A stretch of 64,000 nucleotides of DNA, taken from the NCBI GenBank assembly GCA_030824805.1, contig JAPJRC010000004.1, positions 1-64,000 on the forward strand, in the 5' to 3' direction. Below are positions 33,848 to 41,595 of this stretch, piece by piece. Position numbers and translations under genes: made by a program. Below the pieces are notes generated by a model that saw only the letters and a program-made list of their open reading frames with translations, had not been told where the DNA came from and made no database searches. Within the stretch, counting starts at the first letter, position 1; each line of letters opens with the position of its first letter. This DNA comes from Micavibrio sp. GTDB taxonomy: Bacteria > Pseudomonadota > Alphaproteobacteria > Micavibrionales > Micavibrionaceae.

Positions 33848-34579
33848 ATGGCGACCAGACAGGAAGACATCATTTCGTTGAACGGATTTAACGTGCAGGC
33901 GGTGCTCGATCATTTCGGCATCCAGCATGAAGACAAGGTTTTGTGCGCGGCCGTTCAGTCTTTCTACAATTATGAAGCTGGCGGCATGCGTTTCGATGCC
34001 AAAAGCGTGACAGGCCATAGAACCGCCGCCGTCGAGCAGACCATTCTGGCATTGGAATATCCTATCGATAATTTGCGCCGTTTCGCGCCGGATTTCTTCC
34101 AAAACGCAGAATATGACAGGGACGCTGTAATCGTTGCAGCCATATGCGGCGACAAGCTGGACCCGGACGGCGAGGATTACCATGAATCATTCTTCCGCAA
34201 TCTGGCCTCTATCGATGCTACACTGCAGGAACGCGCAACCATCATCGCACTCGAAGCCTGCAGCTATATAAATTGCGCAGAGCCGGAAACGCCCGCTACA
34301 TCGGAAGGAGCATTTGTCGCACACAGTGAAACATTGTGCGTGATCAAATCTGTCCTGCAGGATTACAGCAACGGGCAGGACGATATTGTCGCGCTTTATG
34401 CCCTTCAAAGCGAATGCCTTTCCGCCGTGCCTGCTTTTATTCAGGAAAGGCCTGCTATCAGTCTGGAAATCCTCGAAAACATAAAAGAAGTCTATCAACA
34501 TATCTGGAACGCACACGCCCCCCAGCCGGAACCGCCGCATAGCCCGCAACCGCCCCATCTGCATCTTGTAAAATCTTGA
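33848..34579 (+). CDS. Hypothetical protein, paralogue of the previous gene
   Basis: A 243-residue protein from ATG 33848 (an in-frame ATG at 33824 is less likely). HFGI near the N-terminus, PDFFQNAEYDRDAVIVAAIC in the middle and a Pro/His-rich end (PEPPHSPQPPHLHLVKS) mirror the upstream paralogue. No signal peptide. Function unknown. Confidence 0.6.
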   Translation: MATRQEDIISLNGFNVQAVLDHFGIQHEDKVLCAAVQSFYNYEAGGMRFDAKSVTGHRTAAVEQTILALEYPIDNLRRFAPDFFQNAEYDRDAVIVAAICGDKLDPDGEDYHESFFRNLASIDATLQERATIIALEACSYINCAEPETPATSEGAFVAHSETLCVIKSVLQDYSNGQDDIVALYALQSECLSAVPAFIQERPAISLEILENIKEVYQHIWNAHAPQPEPPHSPQPPHLHLVKS

Positions 34580-34614
34580 TTTTACAGACACGACCCCTTA
34601 CAACCGCTACAGCT

Positions 34615-35274
34615 ATGACATCGCAACAAAAACTTATTCTCGCCCTTCCCAAGGGCCGCATTCTTGACGAGCTGCAGCCGTTTCTCGACGGCACAGGCAT
34701 CAAGCCGGAAGATGCGTTCTATGACGACAAATCGCGCCTGTTGCAGTTCAAGACCAATATGCCGAACCTTGAGATTATCCGCGTGCGTTCTTTCGATGTC
34801 GCAACCTTCACCGCGTTCGGCGCGGCGCATCTCGGCGTTGCCGGATCGGACGTGTTGGAAGAATTCGATTATCCCGAGCTTTACGCGCCCGTCGACCTCA
34901 AGATCGGCGCATGCCGGCTGTCGGTTGCCATGCATGCGGACGAGGCGACAAAGGACAATCCGCGCCAGTGGAGCCACATACGTGTCGCGACGAAATATCC
35001 AAACCTGACCAAGAAACATTTTGCCGCCCGCGGCGTGCAGACGGAATGCATCAAGCTGAACGGTGCGATGGAAATCGCTCCCTGTCTGGGTCTTGCGCGC
35101 CGCATCGTCGACCTTGTTTCGAGCGGCGGCACATTAAAGGCCAACAACCTGGTCGAAGTCGAAACCATCATGGAAGTGTCTTCGCGTTTGATCGTCAACC
35201 GCACAGCCATGAAAACCATGCCCGATATCATGCAGGAATGGATCGGCAAATTCCGCGCGTGCGTGAAGGCATGA
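34615..35274 (+). CDS. hisG: ATP phosphoribosyltransferase, short form
   Basis: About 219 residues from ATG 34615. LILALPKGRILDELQP, FDVATFTAFGAAHLGVAGSD, VATKYPNL and the PRPP loop LVSSGGTLKANNL are clear. It condenses ATP and PRPP in the first step of histidine synthesis. The short form lacks the C-terminal regulatory domain and needs HisZ, which is not in the window. In related genomes hisD often follows; here the next gene is UPF0262, overlapping by 4 nt. Confidence 0.94.
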   Translation: MTSQQKLILALPKGRILDELQPFLDGTGIKPEDAFYDDKSRLLQFKTNMPNLEIIRVRSFDVATFTAFGAAHLGVAGSDVLEEFDYPELYAPVDLKIGACRLSVAMHADEATKDNPRQWSHIRVATKYPNLTKKHFAARGVQTECIKLNGAMEIAPCLGLARRIVDLVSSGGTLKANNLVEVETIMEVSSRLIVNRTAMKTMPDIMQEWIGKFRACVKA

Positions 35275-35753
35275 CATCGGCGATCAAATCCATCACGCTG
35301 CACTATCCCGATGGTATAAAGCCCGCCGCCATGGCGAACGAACAGGACAGGGCGATTGCGGATTTGTGCAGCGGCGGGCATTTCGCTTTTCACAGCGACA
35401 ACCATCCGCCCTATCACATCGATCTTTCGATCTATAACAAACAACTGGTTTTAAAGGCGTCCGACGAACACGGCGTTGAACGCCCGCATCTCGTGCTTTC
35501 GCTGTCCCCGTACCGTTCCATCATCAAGGATTATTTCATGATGATCGAAAGCTATGAGCGCGCCCGCATGGAAGGAAACCAGCAAAAGCTGGAACCGATC
35601 GACATGGCGCGCAGAGGGCTCCACAACGAAGCGGCCGACCTGATGATCGACCGCCTGAAAGACAAGATAGAGATGGACCACGAAACCGCGCGGCGTTTCT
35701 TCACCCTGATCTGCGTGTTGCACATGGATCAGGCGCGGTTGTGGCGCGGATAA
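35271..35753 (+). CDS. UPF0262 family protein
   Basis: A 160-residue protein matching UPF0262: FHSDNHPPYHIDLSIYNKQL, LSLSPYRSIIKDYFMMIESY, IDMARRGLHNEAADLMIDRL and ARRFFTLICVLHMDQARLW. The family is alphaproteobacterial, of unknown function, and usually lies between his genes and infA-maf, as here. Its ATG overlaps the hisG TGA. The frame stays open upstream inside hisG, but ATG 35271 fits the family length. Confidence 0.88.
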   Translation: MTSAIKSITLHYPDGIKPAAMANEQDRAIADLCSGGHFAFHSDNHPPYHIDLSIYNKQLVLKASDEHGVERPHLVLSLSPYRSIIKDYFMMIESYERARMEGNQQKLEPIDMARRGLHNEAADLMIDRLKDKIEMDHETARRFFTLICVLHMDQARLWRG

Positions 35754-35981
35754 TCAGAATGTCAGAGTGTGGCCCTGCACACCGGCAAAATGCTCTGCTT
35801 CCATGTCGGCCTTGATGGCTTCTTCGAATTTAAAGCGTTCTTGAAAGGCATTGATCTTTGCAACCTGGGTGCCGTTGTCGTCATGGCCTTTAAAGGTTAC
35901 GTCCTTGTTCGCGCGCGCGGCGCTAAAGAAAGACGCATCAATGATCGGTTTTGATGTCTGCGGTGTGAATGGACCACTCAT
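35754..35981 (-). CDS. Small hypothetical protein (75 aa)
   Basis: A 75-residue soluble protein: MSGPFTPQTSKPIIDASFFS, a charged middle (FQERFKFEEAIKADMEAEHF) and a tail GHTLTF. It converges with UPF0262 without a gap. No family recognised; called on a good AGGGGAGT ribosome-binding site and opposite-strand placement in an otherwise empty gap. Confidence 0.45.
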   Translation of the reverse strand: MSGPFTPQTSKPIIDASFFSAARANKDVTFKGHDDNGTQVAKINAFQERFKFEEAIKADMEAEHFAGVQGHTLTF

Positions 35982-36130
35982 GATATACTCCCCTTGTTAA
36001 AATATATTGTCATAATTATCAAACTTTCCCCTTGATTACAAGGATAAAGTGCCGATTCTGGTTTGCAATATGTCCTGTGCGGGACTATAACGTCTTCCAC
36101 AGCAAGGAAACTCAGGGTTTTAAGAGATTT

Positions 36131-36349
36131 ATGGCCAAAGAAGATCTGATCGAATTCAAAGGAACGGTAACCGAAGTTCTGCCCAACGCGATGTTCCGCG
36201 TGAAGCTGGAAAACGATCACATCGTTCTGGCGCACACAGCCGGCAAGATGCGCAAAAACCGCATCCGTGTTCTGGAAGGCGACACGGTTGTTGTTGAAAT
36301 GACGCCATACGACCTGACCAAAGGCCGCATTATTTTCCGTGAAAAATAA
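36131..36349 (+). CDS. infA: Translation initiation factor IF-1
   Basis: Exactly 72 residues from ATG 36131, the normal IF-1 length. MAKEDLIEFKGTVTEVLPNA, KMRKNRIRVLEGDTVVVEMT and DLTKGRIIFREK form the S1-like OB fold that binds the ribosomal A site. The open frame extends upstream but the internal ATG is unambiguous. Confidence 0.97.
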   Translation: MAKEDLIEFKGTVTEVLPNAMFRVKLENDHIVLAHTAGKMRKNRIRVLEGDTVVVEMTPYDLTKGRIIFREK

Positions 36350-36917
36350 GCTGATCTTAGCCTCCGCCTCACCGCGGCGCCTCGAACTCCTGAGCCAGAT
36401 CGGGATCACACCCGACAAAGTTATTCCCGCAGACATCGATGAAACTTTGCACAAGAATGAGCTGCCCCGCTCGTTCGCGCTGCGCCTTGCGCAGGAAAAA
36501 GCCGCAAAGATTCACGATGCAAACAAAGATGCCATCGTGCTTGCCGCAGACACGGTTGTGGCCGCAGGAAGGCGCGTTCTCGACAAACCGGTCGACGCGA
36601 AAGACGCGGAACGTATTTTGAAAATCCTCTCGGGCCGCCGCCACAAAGTCTATGGCGGCATTTGCGTCATCGGCACGGATGGCAAGCCGCGTACGAAACT
36701 CGTCGAAACTTCCGTTTCCTTTCGCAGACTTTCCGATGCCGATATCGCGGCCTATATTGAAAGCAACGAGTGGGAAGGAAAAGCGGGTGCGTATGCGATT
36801 CAGGGCCTCGCTTCCACCTATGTGAAATTCCTTTCGGGTTCATATAGCAACGTGATCGGCCTTTCGCTTTATGATACGGTCAATCTGCTGAACGCGGCTG
36901 GATTTAAAAAGGACTAA
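36339..36917 (+). CDS. maf: Maf-type nucleoside triphosphate pyrophosphatase
   Basis: A 192-residue cytoplasmic enzyme, starting at GTG 36339 and overlapping infA by 11 nt. LILASASPRRLELLSQIG, the DTVV motif with the catalytic Asp, GRRHKVYGGI and GAYAIQGLASTYV are typical. Maf proteins hydrolyse non-canonical or canonical NTPs (dTTP/UTP). Confidence 0.94.
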   Translation: MKNKLILASASPRRLELLSQIGITPDKVIPADIDETLHKNELPRSFALRLAQEKAAKIHDANKDAIVLAADTVVAAGRRVLDKPVDAKDAERILKILSGRRHKVYGGICVIGTDGKPRTKLVETSVSFRRLSDADIAAYIESNEWEGKAGAYAIQGLASTYVKFLSGSYSNVIGLSLYDTVNLLNAAGFKKD

Positions 36918-36920
36918 ACC

Positions 36921-38159
36921 TTGGACATTATGGTCGAAGAACTGGACGGCGGATTGTGGGTGGCGGCCACCGAGGCCGGGCGCCTGCAGGGACTTGAAGT
37001 CGATCCCGGCGCCGAGGATGTGCGATGGGGCGCCATTTACTGGGCCAAGGTCATTCGCATCGACAAGGCTATGGATGCAGCCTTTGTGCAGTTAGATGGC
37101 GACAATGAAGGCATATTGCACAACGCCGATGTCCGGCATGTCGATGCCGGCGGCAATATCGTCAAAGGCGGCGATCAGGCCATCGGCAAGGTTCTGCGCC
37201 CCGGACAGATGATCGCGGTGCAGGCCAAGAGCGGTTATCTCCGCCACGAATATGATTTCGAATTCATCCGCGAGGAAAAAGTGCCGAAGGTGAGCATGGA
37301 CATCACCCTGCCCGGCCGCTTTCTGATTTACGCCCCGTTCCTCGACGGCAACAAGGTTTCATCCCGCATCCGCAATAAAAAACTGCGCGAACAGATGATG
37401 GAGATGCTCAAAGGGTTCGAACCGCTCAAGGGTATTATCCTCCGCGCCGCGGCCGAAGACACGCAGATGGATATCCTGCTGCGCGAGGCGAAGATCCTTG
37501 AAGGCATGTGGGAAAAACTGCAACCGACATTCCAGGGCGAGAAGCCCGCCCTGCTCATGCAGGGTGCGGATTCTTTCCAGCGCACCATAGGCGATCAGGC
37601 CGGACATAACATCGAACGCATCGAGATCGTCACGATGGACCGCTTCCGCCAGATCGAACAATGGTGCGAAATATTCGGGCCCGACCTCGTGCCGAAAATC
37701 ACGCCCGTCGAACTGGAAGACCCGCAGGCCGAACTCGCGCTCTTCGACTACCGCGGCCTGTTAGGAGACATAGAAGATCTGTTTCAGGAATACGCGCTTC
37801 TCCGTAGCGGCGGCAGCCTTATCATTCAGGAAACCGCAGCGCTCACCGCCATAGATGTAAACCGCGGCGGCGACGACCGCTCGAACATGGACATCAACAT
37901 CGAGGCTGCGACCGAAATCGCCCGCCAGATACGCCTTCGCAATATCGGCGGTATTATCATGATAGATTTCCTGAAATTTTCGAAAAAAGACGACCAGATT
38001 TCCTTCCAGAAGGCGCTGGGTCCGATTTTCGACACCGATCCCTGCACGGTGCAAATCCATGGCCTCACAGGCTTGGGACTGCTGGAAATCACGCGCAAAC
38101 GCCGGACGCCGCCCCTCTCCGAACGCCTTGATAATGTTGAGAGTTTGAACGCCCAATAA
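36921..38159 (+). CDS. rng: Ribonuclease E/G family protein
   Basis: A 412-residue RNase G-type protein. An S1-like N-terminal part (YWAKVIRIDKAMDAAFVQLD) is followed by FIREEKVPKVSMDITLPGRF, the catalytic-domain segment GGSLIIQETAALTAIDVNRG containing the DNase-like metal-binding Asp, and IGGIIMIDFLKF with the second Asp. It processes rRNA and mRNA. TTG 36921 is spaced 7 nt from AAGGA and is preferred over ATG 36930. It lacks the long C-terminal scaffold of RNase E. Confidence 0.93.
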   Translation: MDIMVEELDGGLWVAATEAGRLQGLEVDPGAEDVRWGAIYWAKVIRIDKAMDAAFVQLDGDNEGILHNADVRHVDAGGNIVKGGDQAIGKVLRPGQMIAVQAKSGYLRHEYDFEFIREEKVPKVSMDITLPGRFLIYAPFLDGNKVSSRIRNKKLREQMMEMLKGFEPLKGIILRAAAEDTQMDILLREAKILEGMWEKLQPTFQGEKPALLMQGADSFQRTIGDQAGHNIERIEIVTMDRFRQIEQWCEIFGPDLVPKITPVELEDPQAELALFDYRGLLGDIEDLFQEYALLRSGGSLIIQETAALTAIDVNRGGDDRSNMDINIEAATEIARQIRLRNIGGIIMIDFLKFSKKDDQISFQKALGPIFDTDPCTVQIHGLTGLGLLEITRKRRTPPLSERLDNVESLNAQ

Positions 38160-38232
38160 CATGCAAAATTGGGGGTGGACAGGCGGTTTTCTTTCTTCTA
38201 TAAGAAGCCCTTACCGAGACCAACCCTCTGTT

Positions 38233-38308
38233 GCCCAGGTAGCTCAGTCGGTAGAGCAAGGGATTGAAAATCCCTGTGTCGGCGGTTCGATTCCGTCCCT
38301 GGGCACCA
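38233..38308 (+). tRNA. tRNA-Phe (GAA)
   Basis: Cloverleaf with acceptor GCCCAGG/CCTGGGC, D-arm GCTCAGTCGGTAGAGC, anticodon arm AGGGATTGAAAATCCCT (anticodon GAA), T-arm GGCGGTTCGATTCCGTC and encoded ACCA end. The integrase gene begins about 150 nt downstream, so its 3' half is the probable left attachment site. Confidence 0.96.
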
Positions 38309-38310
38309 CA
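38272..38310 (+). other. Probable attL at the 3' end of tRNA-Phe
   Basis: Tyrosine integrases commonly use the anticodon or T-arm to 3' end of a tRNA as attachment core, and the integrase lies immediately downstream. The matching repeat (attR) should carry the tRNA 3' end, including TTCGATTCCGTCCCTGGGC; I see no such copy before 64000. Exact limits are not determinable. Confidence 0.5.
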
Positions 38311-38454
38311 AAAATCCCGCTATTATTTAAAAACCCAATCAAATATCATTCGAAAACAATAGCTTAACTTTATCTATTGCATAAAGCCTTATGCGTGTGC
38401 TTTAAAAATGTCACACAAAATGATACACAAACTGTACCACCTTGGCATTTTAGC

Positions 38455-39771
38455 ATGAGCGATTACCTGCACAATCGCAACGGGCGCTATTATTACCGTC
38501 GACGCGTTCCTTCAGAGGTGGCTTCATACGACAATCGCGAGACGGTATGCATATCCCTTAAAACGAATGACGTGCGAGCCGCCAAACGAAAGGCGGATAT
38601 CTATAATGAACAGATCGAGGAATATTGGCGATCACTGATAGTGACGGGATCCACTTATGAGGAGCAAAGCTACAAGCAGGCTGTAGCAATCGCGCGGGCG
38701 CATGGCTTTAATTATAAGTATGCAGCCGACATTGCAAAATCGCCAATACAAGAGATTGTCGACCGCGTGCTCCTGGTGCAATCAAACCAGAACCCAGAAA
38801 TGGTCGCAGGCATCCTTGGCGGTGTGGATCAACCCGAGCTCTTGATCAGTGAGTGCCTAGATAAATATTGGCCGCTTTGCGTGGATAGGCTTACCAAGAA
38901 ATCCGATCAACAAATACACCGATGGAAGACTTTAAGAACCACTGTCATGAAGAACTTTTTGCGCATCGTCGGTGATAAGCCGATCGCCAAAATAGACAGA
39001 AAAGATGTGATGATACTTAAGGAATATTGGGCGCAAAAAATTGCCAAGCGCGAGCGCTCGACCGACACAGCAAACAAACAGATACGGATTGCTAGAGATA
39101 TCCTGCAGACTGTTGCTGACCATGCAGGCATGGAACTGGATTTTACGAAGCCTTTTGCGAAGACCAACTTCAAGCGCTCCACAAACTCACGGCCGCCTTT
39201 TGATGCAAAATATGTACAGAATGTAATTTTGGCGCCCGGGGCTCTGCCGACTTTGAATGATGATTGTAAATATCTCATCTATGCAATGGCTGATCTGGGC
39301 GCGCGACCATCCGAGCTTGTGGCGCTAACCCCCAAAGACATCTTCCTGGACGCCGACATACCATTCATTTGGATCCGGCCTTCTATCGATCGCGAATTAA
39401 AAACAGAGCATAGTGAACGTCAAATACCTTTAGTAGGCGCTGCGCTCTTTGCCTTCAAGAAAATGCCCGATGGCTTCCAACGCTATGCCACCGCCGACAG
39501 CGCATCCGCGGCAATCAACAAATACCTTACGACACGGGATTTGCTTCCAACGCCGCAGCATAGCCTGTACAGTCTTCGCCACACATTCAAAGACAGGTTA
39601 CGGGATGCCGGCGCCCCGGAAGAAGTGATAGACTCATTGATGGGACACGAGACAAACCGACCGAAATACGGCCGCGGCCACAACTTGGAAACCAAGAAGA
39701 AATGGCTAGAAAAGATCGCCTACAATCCACCTGCCGGCGTTGAATCAATGTCGACCCAGCAATTCGTTTAG
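38455..39771 (+). CDS. Phage tyrosine integrase
   Basis: About 438 residues from ATG 38455 (a TTG at 38377 would add 26). The N-terminus MSDYLHNRNGRYYYRRRVPS is the DUF6538-like arm found in many alphaproteobacterial integrases. The catalytic domain shows Arg in LGARPSELVAL, HSERQIPL, HSLYSLRHTFKDRL (H-x-x-R pair), LMGHETN and the nucleophile Tyr in RPKYGRGHN. It recombines phage and chromosomal att sites. Codon use is more AT-rich than that of the flanking rng gene. Confidence 0.92.
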   Translation: MSDYLHNRNGRYYYRRRVPSEVASYDNRETVCISLKTNDVRAAKRKADIYNEQIEEYWRSLIVTGSTYEEQSYKQAVAIARAHGFNYKYAADIAKSPIQEIVDRVLLVQSNQNPEMVAGILGGVDQPELLISECLDKYWPLCVDRLTKKSDQQIHRWKTLRTTVMKNFLRIVGDKPIAKIDRKDVMILKEYWAQKIAKRERSTDTANKQIRIARDILQTVADHAGMELDFTKPFAKTNFKRSTNSRPPFDAKYVQNVILAPGALPTLNDDCKYLIYAMADLGARPSELVALTPKDIFLDADIPFIWIRPSIDRELKTEHSERQIPLVGAALFAFKKMPDGFQRYATADSASAAINKYLTTRDLLPTPQHSLYSLRHTFKDRLRDAGAPEEVIDSLMGHETNRPKYGRGHNLETKKKWLEKIAYNPPAGVESMSTQQFV

Positions 39772-39785
39772 CAGCCCCATGCCGC

Positions 39786-40340
39786 CTATCTGGCAAGCGC
39801 AGCCAGCAGCTCATCGAGGCTGGCGGACGCACGCTTGGCTTGGGGACGGGGGTAAACATCAAGAGCGGGATTATCGAACGCGCTGGATTTGGATGGAGGG
39901 CTGAAACCAGTCTGGCTACCAAGGCCGTAGGGGGCGGTCCCATAATACCCAAGCAGCCCCTGACTTACAGCTGAAGCTCCTAAAGCGTGATGGGATGCGG
40001 TCGGGGAATCATCGAAAAGCAAATCCACAAAATCGCGGGATTTATGTTGCACGTTGTACCGTGGCTGATATTGCGCAATAAGCATCTGCTCCACCTCATC
40101 CAAGTAAAAGGCGAGACCTTGCCTGAATGCCACCCAAAGCGTGTGTCTAGAATCGTCTGCCACAGCACGGCGTATGGTTTCATGGCAAGGATTAAGTCGG
40201 TCGGGCGCGTTCTTAGCCTGTCCGACATAGGTCACACTGTTTTTACTATCAATGAGAAGATAAACGGCTGGACCGTGCGTCTTTTTGACGGTTTCAAAAT
40301 CATGGTTCGTGAAAAAAATTCCGCTGATGTATTTTTGCAT
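39786..40340 (-). CDS. GIY-YIG nuclease domain protein
   Basis: About 184 residues from ATG 40340 (AGGGGG upstream; an earlier ATG at 40379 lacks one). The N-terminal half has a GIY-YIG core: PAVYLLIDSKNSVTYVGQAK (VYL...YVG), Arg in PDRLNPCHET and a Glu in LDEVEQMLIAQYQPRYNVQH, a typical end of the domain. The C-terminal ~70 residues are Ser/Ala/Pro-rich. It is convergent with the integrase (14 nt apart). Role in the phage (homing, recombination or host takeover) is not evident. Confidence 0.75.
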   Translation of the reverse strand: MQKYISGIFFTNHDFETVKKTHGPAVYLLIDSKNSVTYVGQAKNAPDRLNPCHETIRRAVADDSRHTLWVAFRQGLAFYLDEVEQMLIAQYQPRYNVQHKSRDFVDLLFDDSPTASHHALGASAVSQGLLGYYGTAPYGLGSQTGFSPPSKSSAFDNPALDVYPRPQAKRASASLDELLAALAR

Positions 40341-40395
40341 TTCTGCCCCCTGTATTTTTCTGATTATGTAACCTATCATAGAATATGAAAAAAAT

Positions 40396-41046
40396 CTAAT
40401 AAGAATCGCGCAAAGGCTCGACGTCCTTTACGCCCGTAGAATTCATAGAGGGATTCATCGCAGTGATCTCGAACATCGACGCCGGCAGTGTTGGGATTGT
40501 CTCAACAGTCGAGCGTCCGGGATCCAGCCAGTCATCCACGTAGTCTGTAATTATCGGAACACGGTGATGGTATTGTCGAACAACCCCCTCTGATTCAGTG
40601 GTGACGATCGAAAAAGAAACAAGCCACTCATTCTCGATCTGCGTGTGATTGTAAATACCTGCCAGGTTGATTAGACTGCCGTCTTTTCGCGAGAATTTGT
40701 AAGGCATCTTACGCTTCCGCTCCCCCTCTTCGCGCCACTCGTAGAAAGCTTCGCAAGGAATTATGCACCGGCGCTTTGCGTAGGGAGTCTTGAAGCTCGA
40801 CTTTTCAGTGATAGTTTCTGCCCGCGCATTGTGTAAAGTTGGAAGCTTTTCGAGGTTGCGCACCCACGATGGCACGAGCCCGAAGCGCGCCAAATGCCAG
40901 TGCGCGCCGTTTTCGTCGTTGCAAAGGATGGGCGTTATGCCTGTAGGCGGCAGATTGGGATCATACTCGAAATTGAAAGCGGGCGAAGAGGCAAAACACT
41001 CCAATAGGCGGTTTGCGTTTCTTGGCGATTGAAATCGTGCACACAT
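40396..41046 (-). CDS. SRAP (HMCES/YedK-type) abasic-site protein
   Basis: About 216 residues, taken from ATG 41046 so that Cys is residue 2 (MCARFQSP), as required for covalent capture of abasic sites. LHNARAETITEKSSFKTPYA (Asn and Glu), RCIIPCEAFYEWR (Glu) and YHHRVPIIT (His) complete the SRAP active site. An ATG three codons upstream would bury the Cys and is rejected. SRAP proteins form a DNA-protein crosslink that protects single-stranded abasic sites. It lies in the accessory end of the prophage beside the GIY-YIG gene. Confidence 0.92.
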   Translation of the reverse strand: MCARFQSPRNANRLLECFASSPAFNFEYDPNLPPTGITPILCNDENGAHWHLARFGLVPSWVRNLEKLPTLHNARAETITEKSSFKTPYAKRRCIIPCEAFYEWREEGERKRKMPYKFSRKDGSLINLAGIYNHTQIENEWLVSFSIVTTESEGVVRQYHHRVPIITDYVDDWLDPGRSTVETIPTLPASMFEITAMNPSMNSTGVKDVEPLRDSY

Positions 41047-41451
41047 GAACCTCAATATGGTGTTTCAATCGATAAAAAGCGAGAGGGATAGCGCCCTTTG
41101 GCAGGCGTGCCCTCACTTTTTTGACTGATTAAGGTTTGGCAAACCGGAAAGTTCCAGACATGCGAAGCTCCTCCTATTGTATGATAAATTACCTCCGTCC
41201 CGGACATGCGGGATCTACTGGTTACCAGCGTAGTCAGTAAAGCGAGAGAAGTTCATGGTTTAAAGCGTTGGCGCGCTTTAACTAGAATTGGGAAAGCAGA
41301 TGGTTAATTTCTGATATGCAATTAGTGGAATAAATCTTAAGGATTTGACGATCACTTTTCAAGCGGCAGCACTACCATTTTATTGAAAATTAAAAAAATT
41401 TCCTATAGGATGATACATTAGACATCCTGAAAGTATAACGGCCAGCCCACC
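41047..41451. other. AT-rich intergenic region of the prophage
   Basis: No convincing gene on either strand. It contains an imperfect hairpin followed by six T residues near 41070-41113, and from 41320 becomes AT-rich with a promoter-like site (41383-41411) reading toward the zinc-ribbon microprotein. Confidence 0.5.
41383..41411 (+). promoter_or_regulatory. Sigma-70-like promoter for the zinc-ribbon microprotein
   Basis: TTGAAA (41383-41388), 17-nt spacer of mostly A/T, TAGGAT (41406-41411), about 40 nt before the ATG. It would give this single plus-strand gene its own expression inside the leftward late region. Confidence 0.4.
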
Positions 41452-41595
41452 ATGAAAGTTTTGACTTGTATAAAAGCTATTTTTTCATCTCCCACCAAAG
41501 TGTGTGAGCTTTGCGGCGGTGAAAAAAAGCTGTCTGGATGGGCAGATGACTACTATCAGTGCGCAACATGTAAACGCGGCACATTTGAGATTTAA
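41452..41595 (+). CDS. Zinc-ribbon microprotein (47 aa)
   Basis: Encodes MKVLTCIKAIFSSPTKVCEL then CGGEKKLSGWADDYYQCATC and KRGTFEI. Two C-x2-C knuckles (CELC and CATC) separated by 16 residues predict a rubredoxin/zinc-ribbon fold. It is alone on the plus strand, has its own promoter-like site, and its stop overlaps the stop of the convergent SGNH gene by 4 nt. This is the layout of a phage moron gene, expressed from the prophage independently of lytic genes. Function unknown. Confidence 0.6.
   Translation: MKVLTCIKAIFSSPTKVCELCGGEKKLSGWADDYYQCATCKRGTFEI

Noticed and set aside
41070..41113. Hairpin plus T run as a terminator
   Set aside because: The stem is imperfect and no plus-strand gene immediately precedes it, so a terminator call is not supported.
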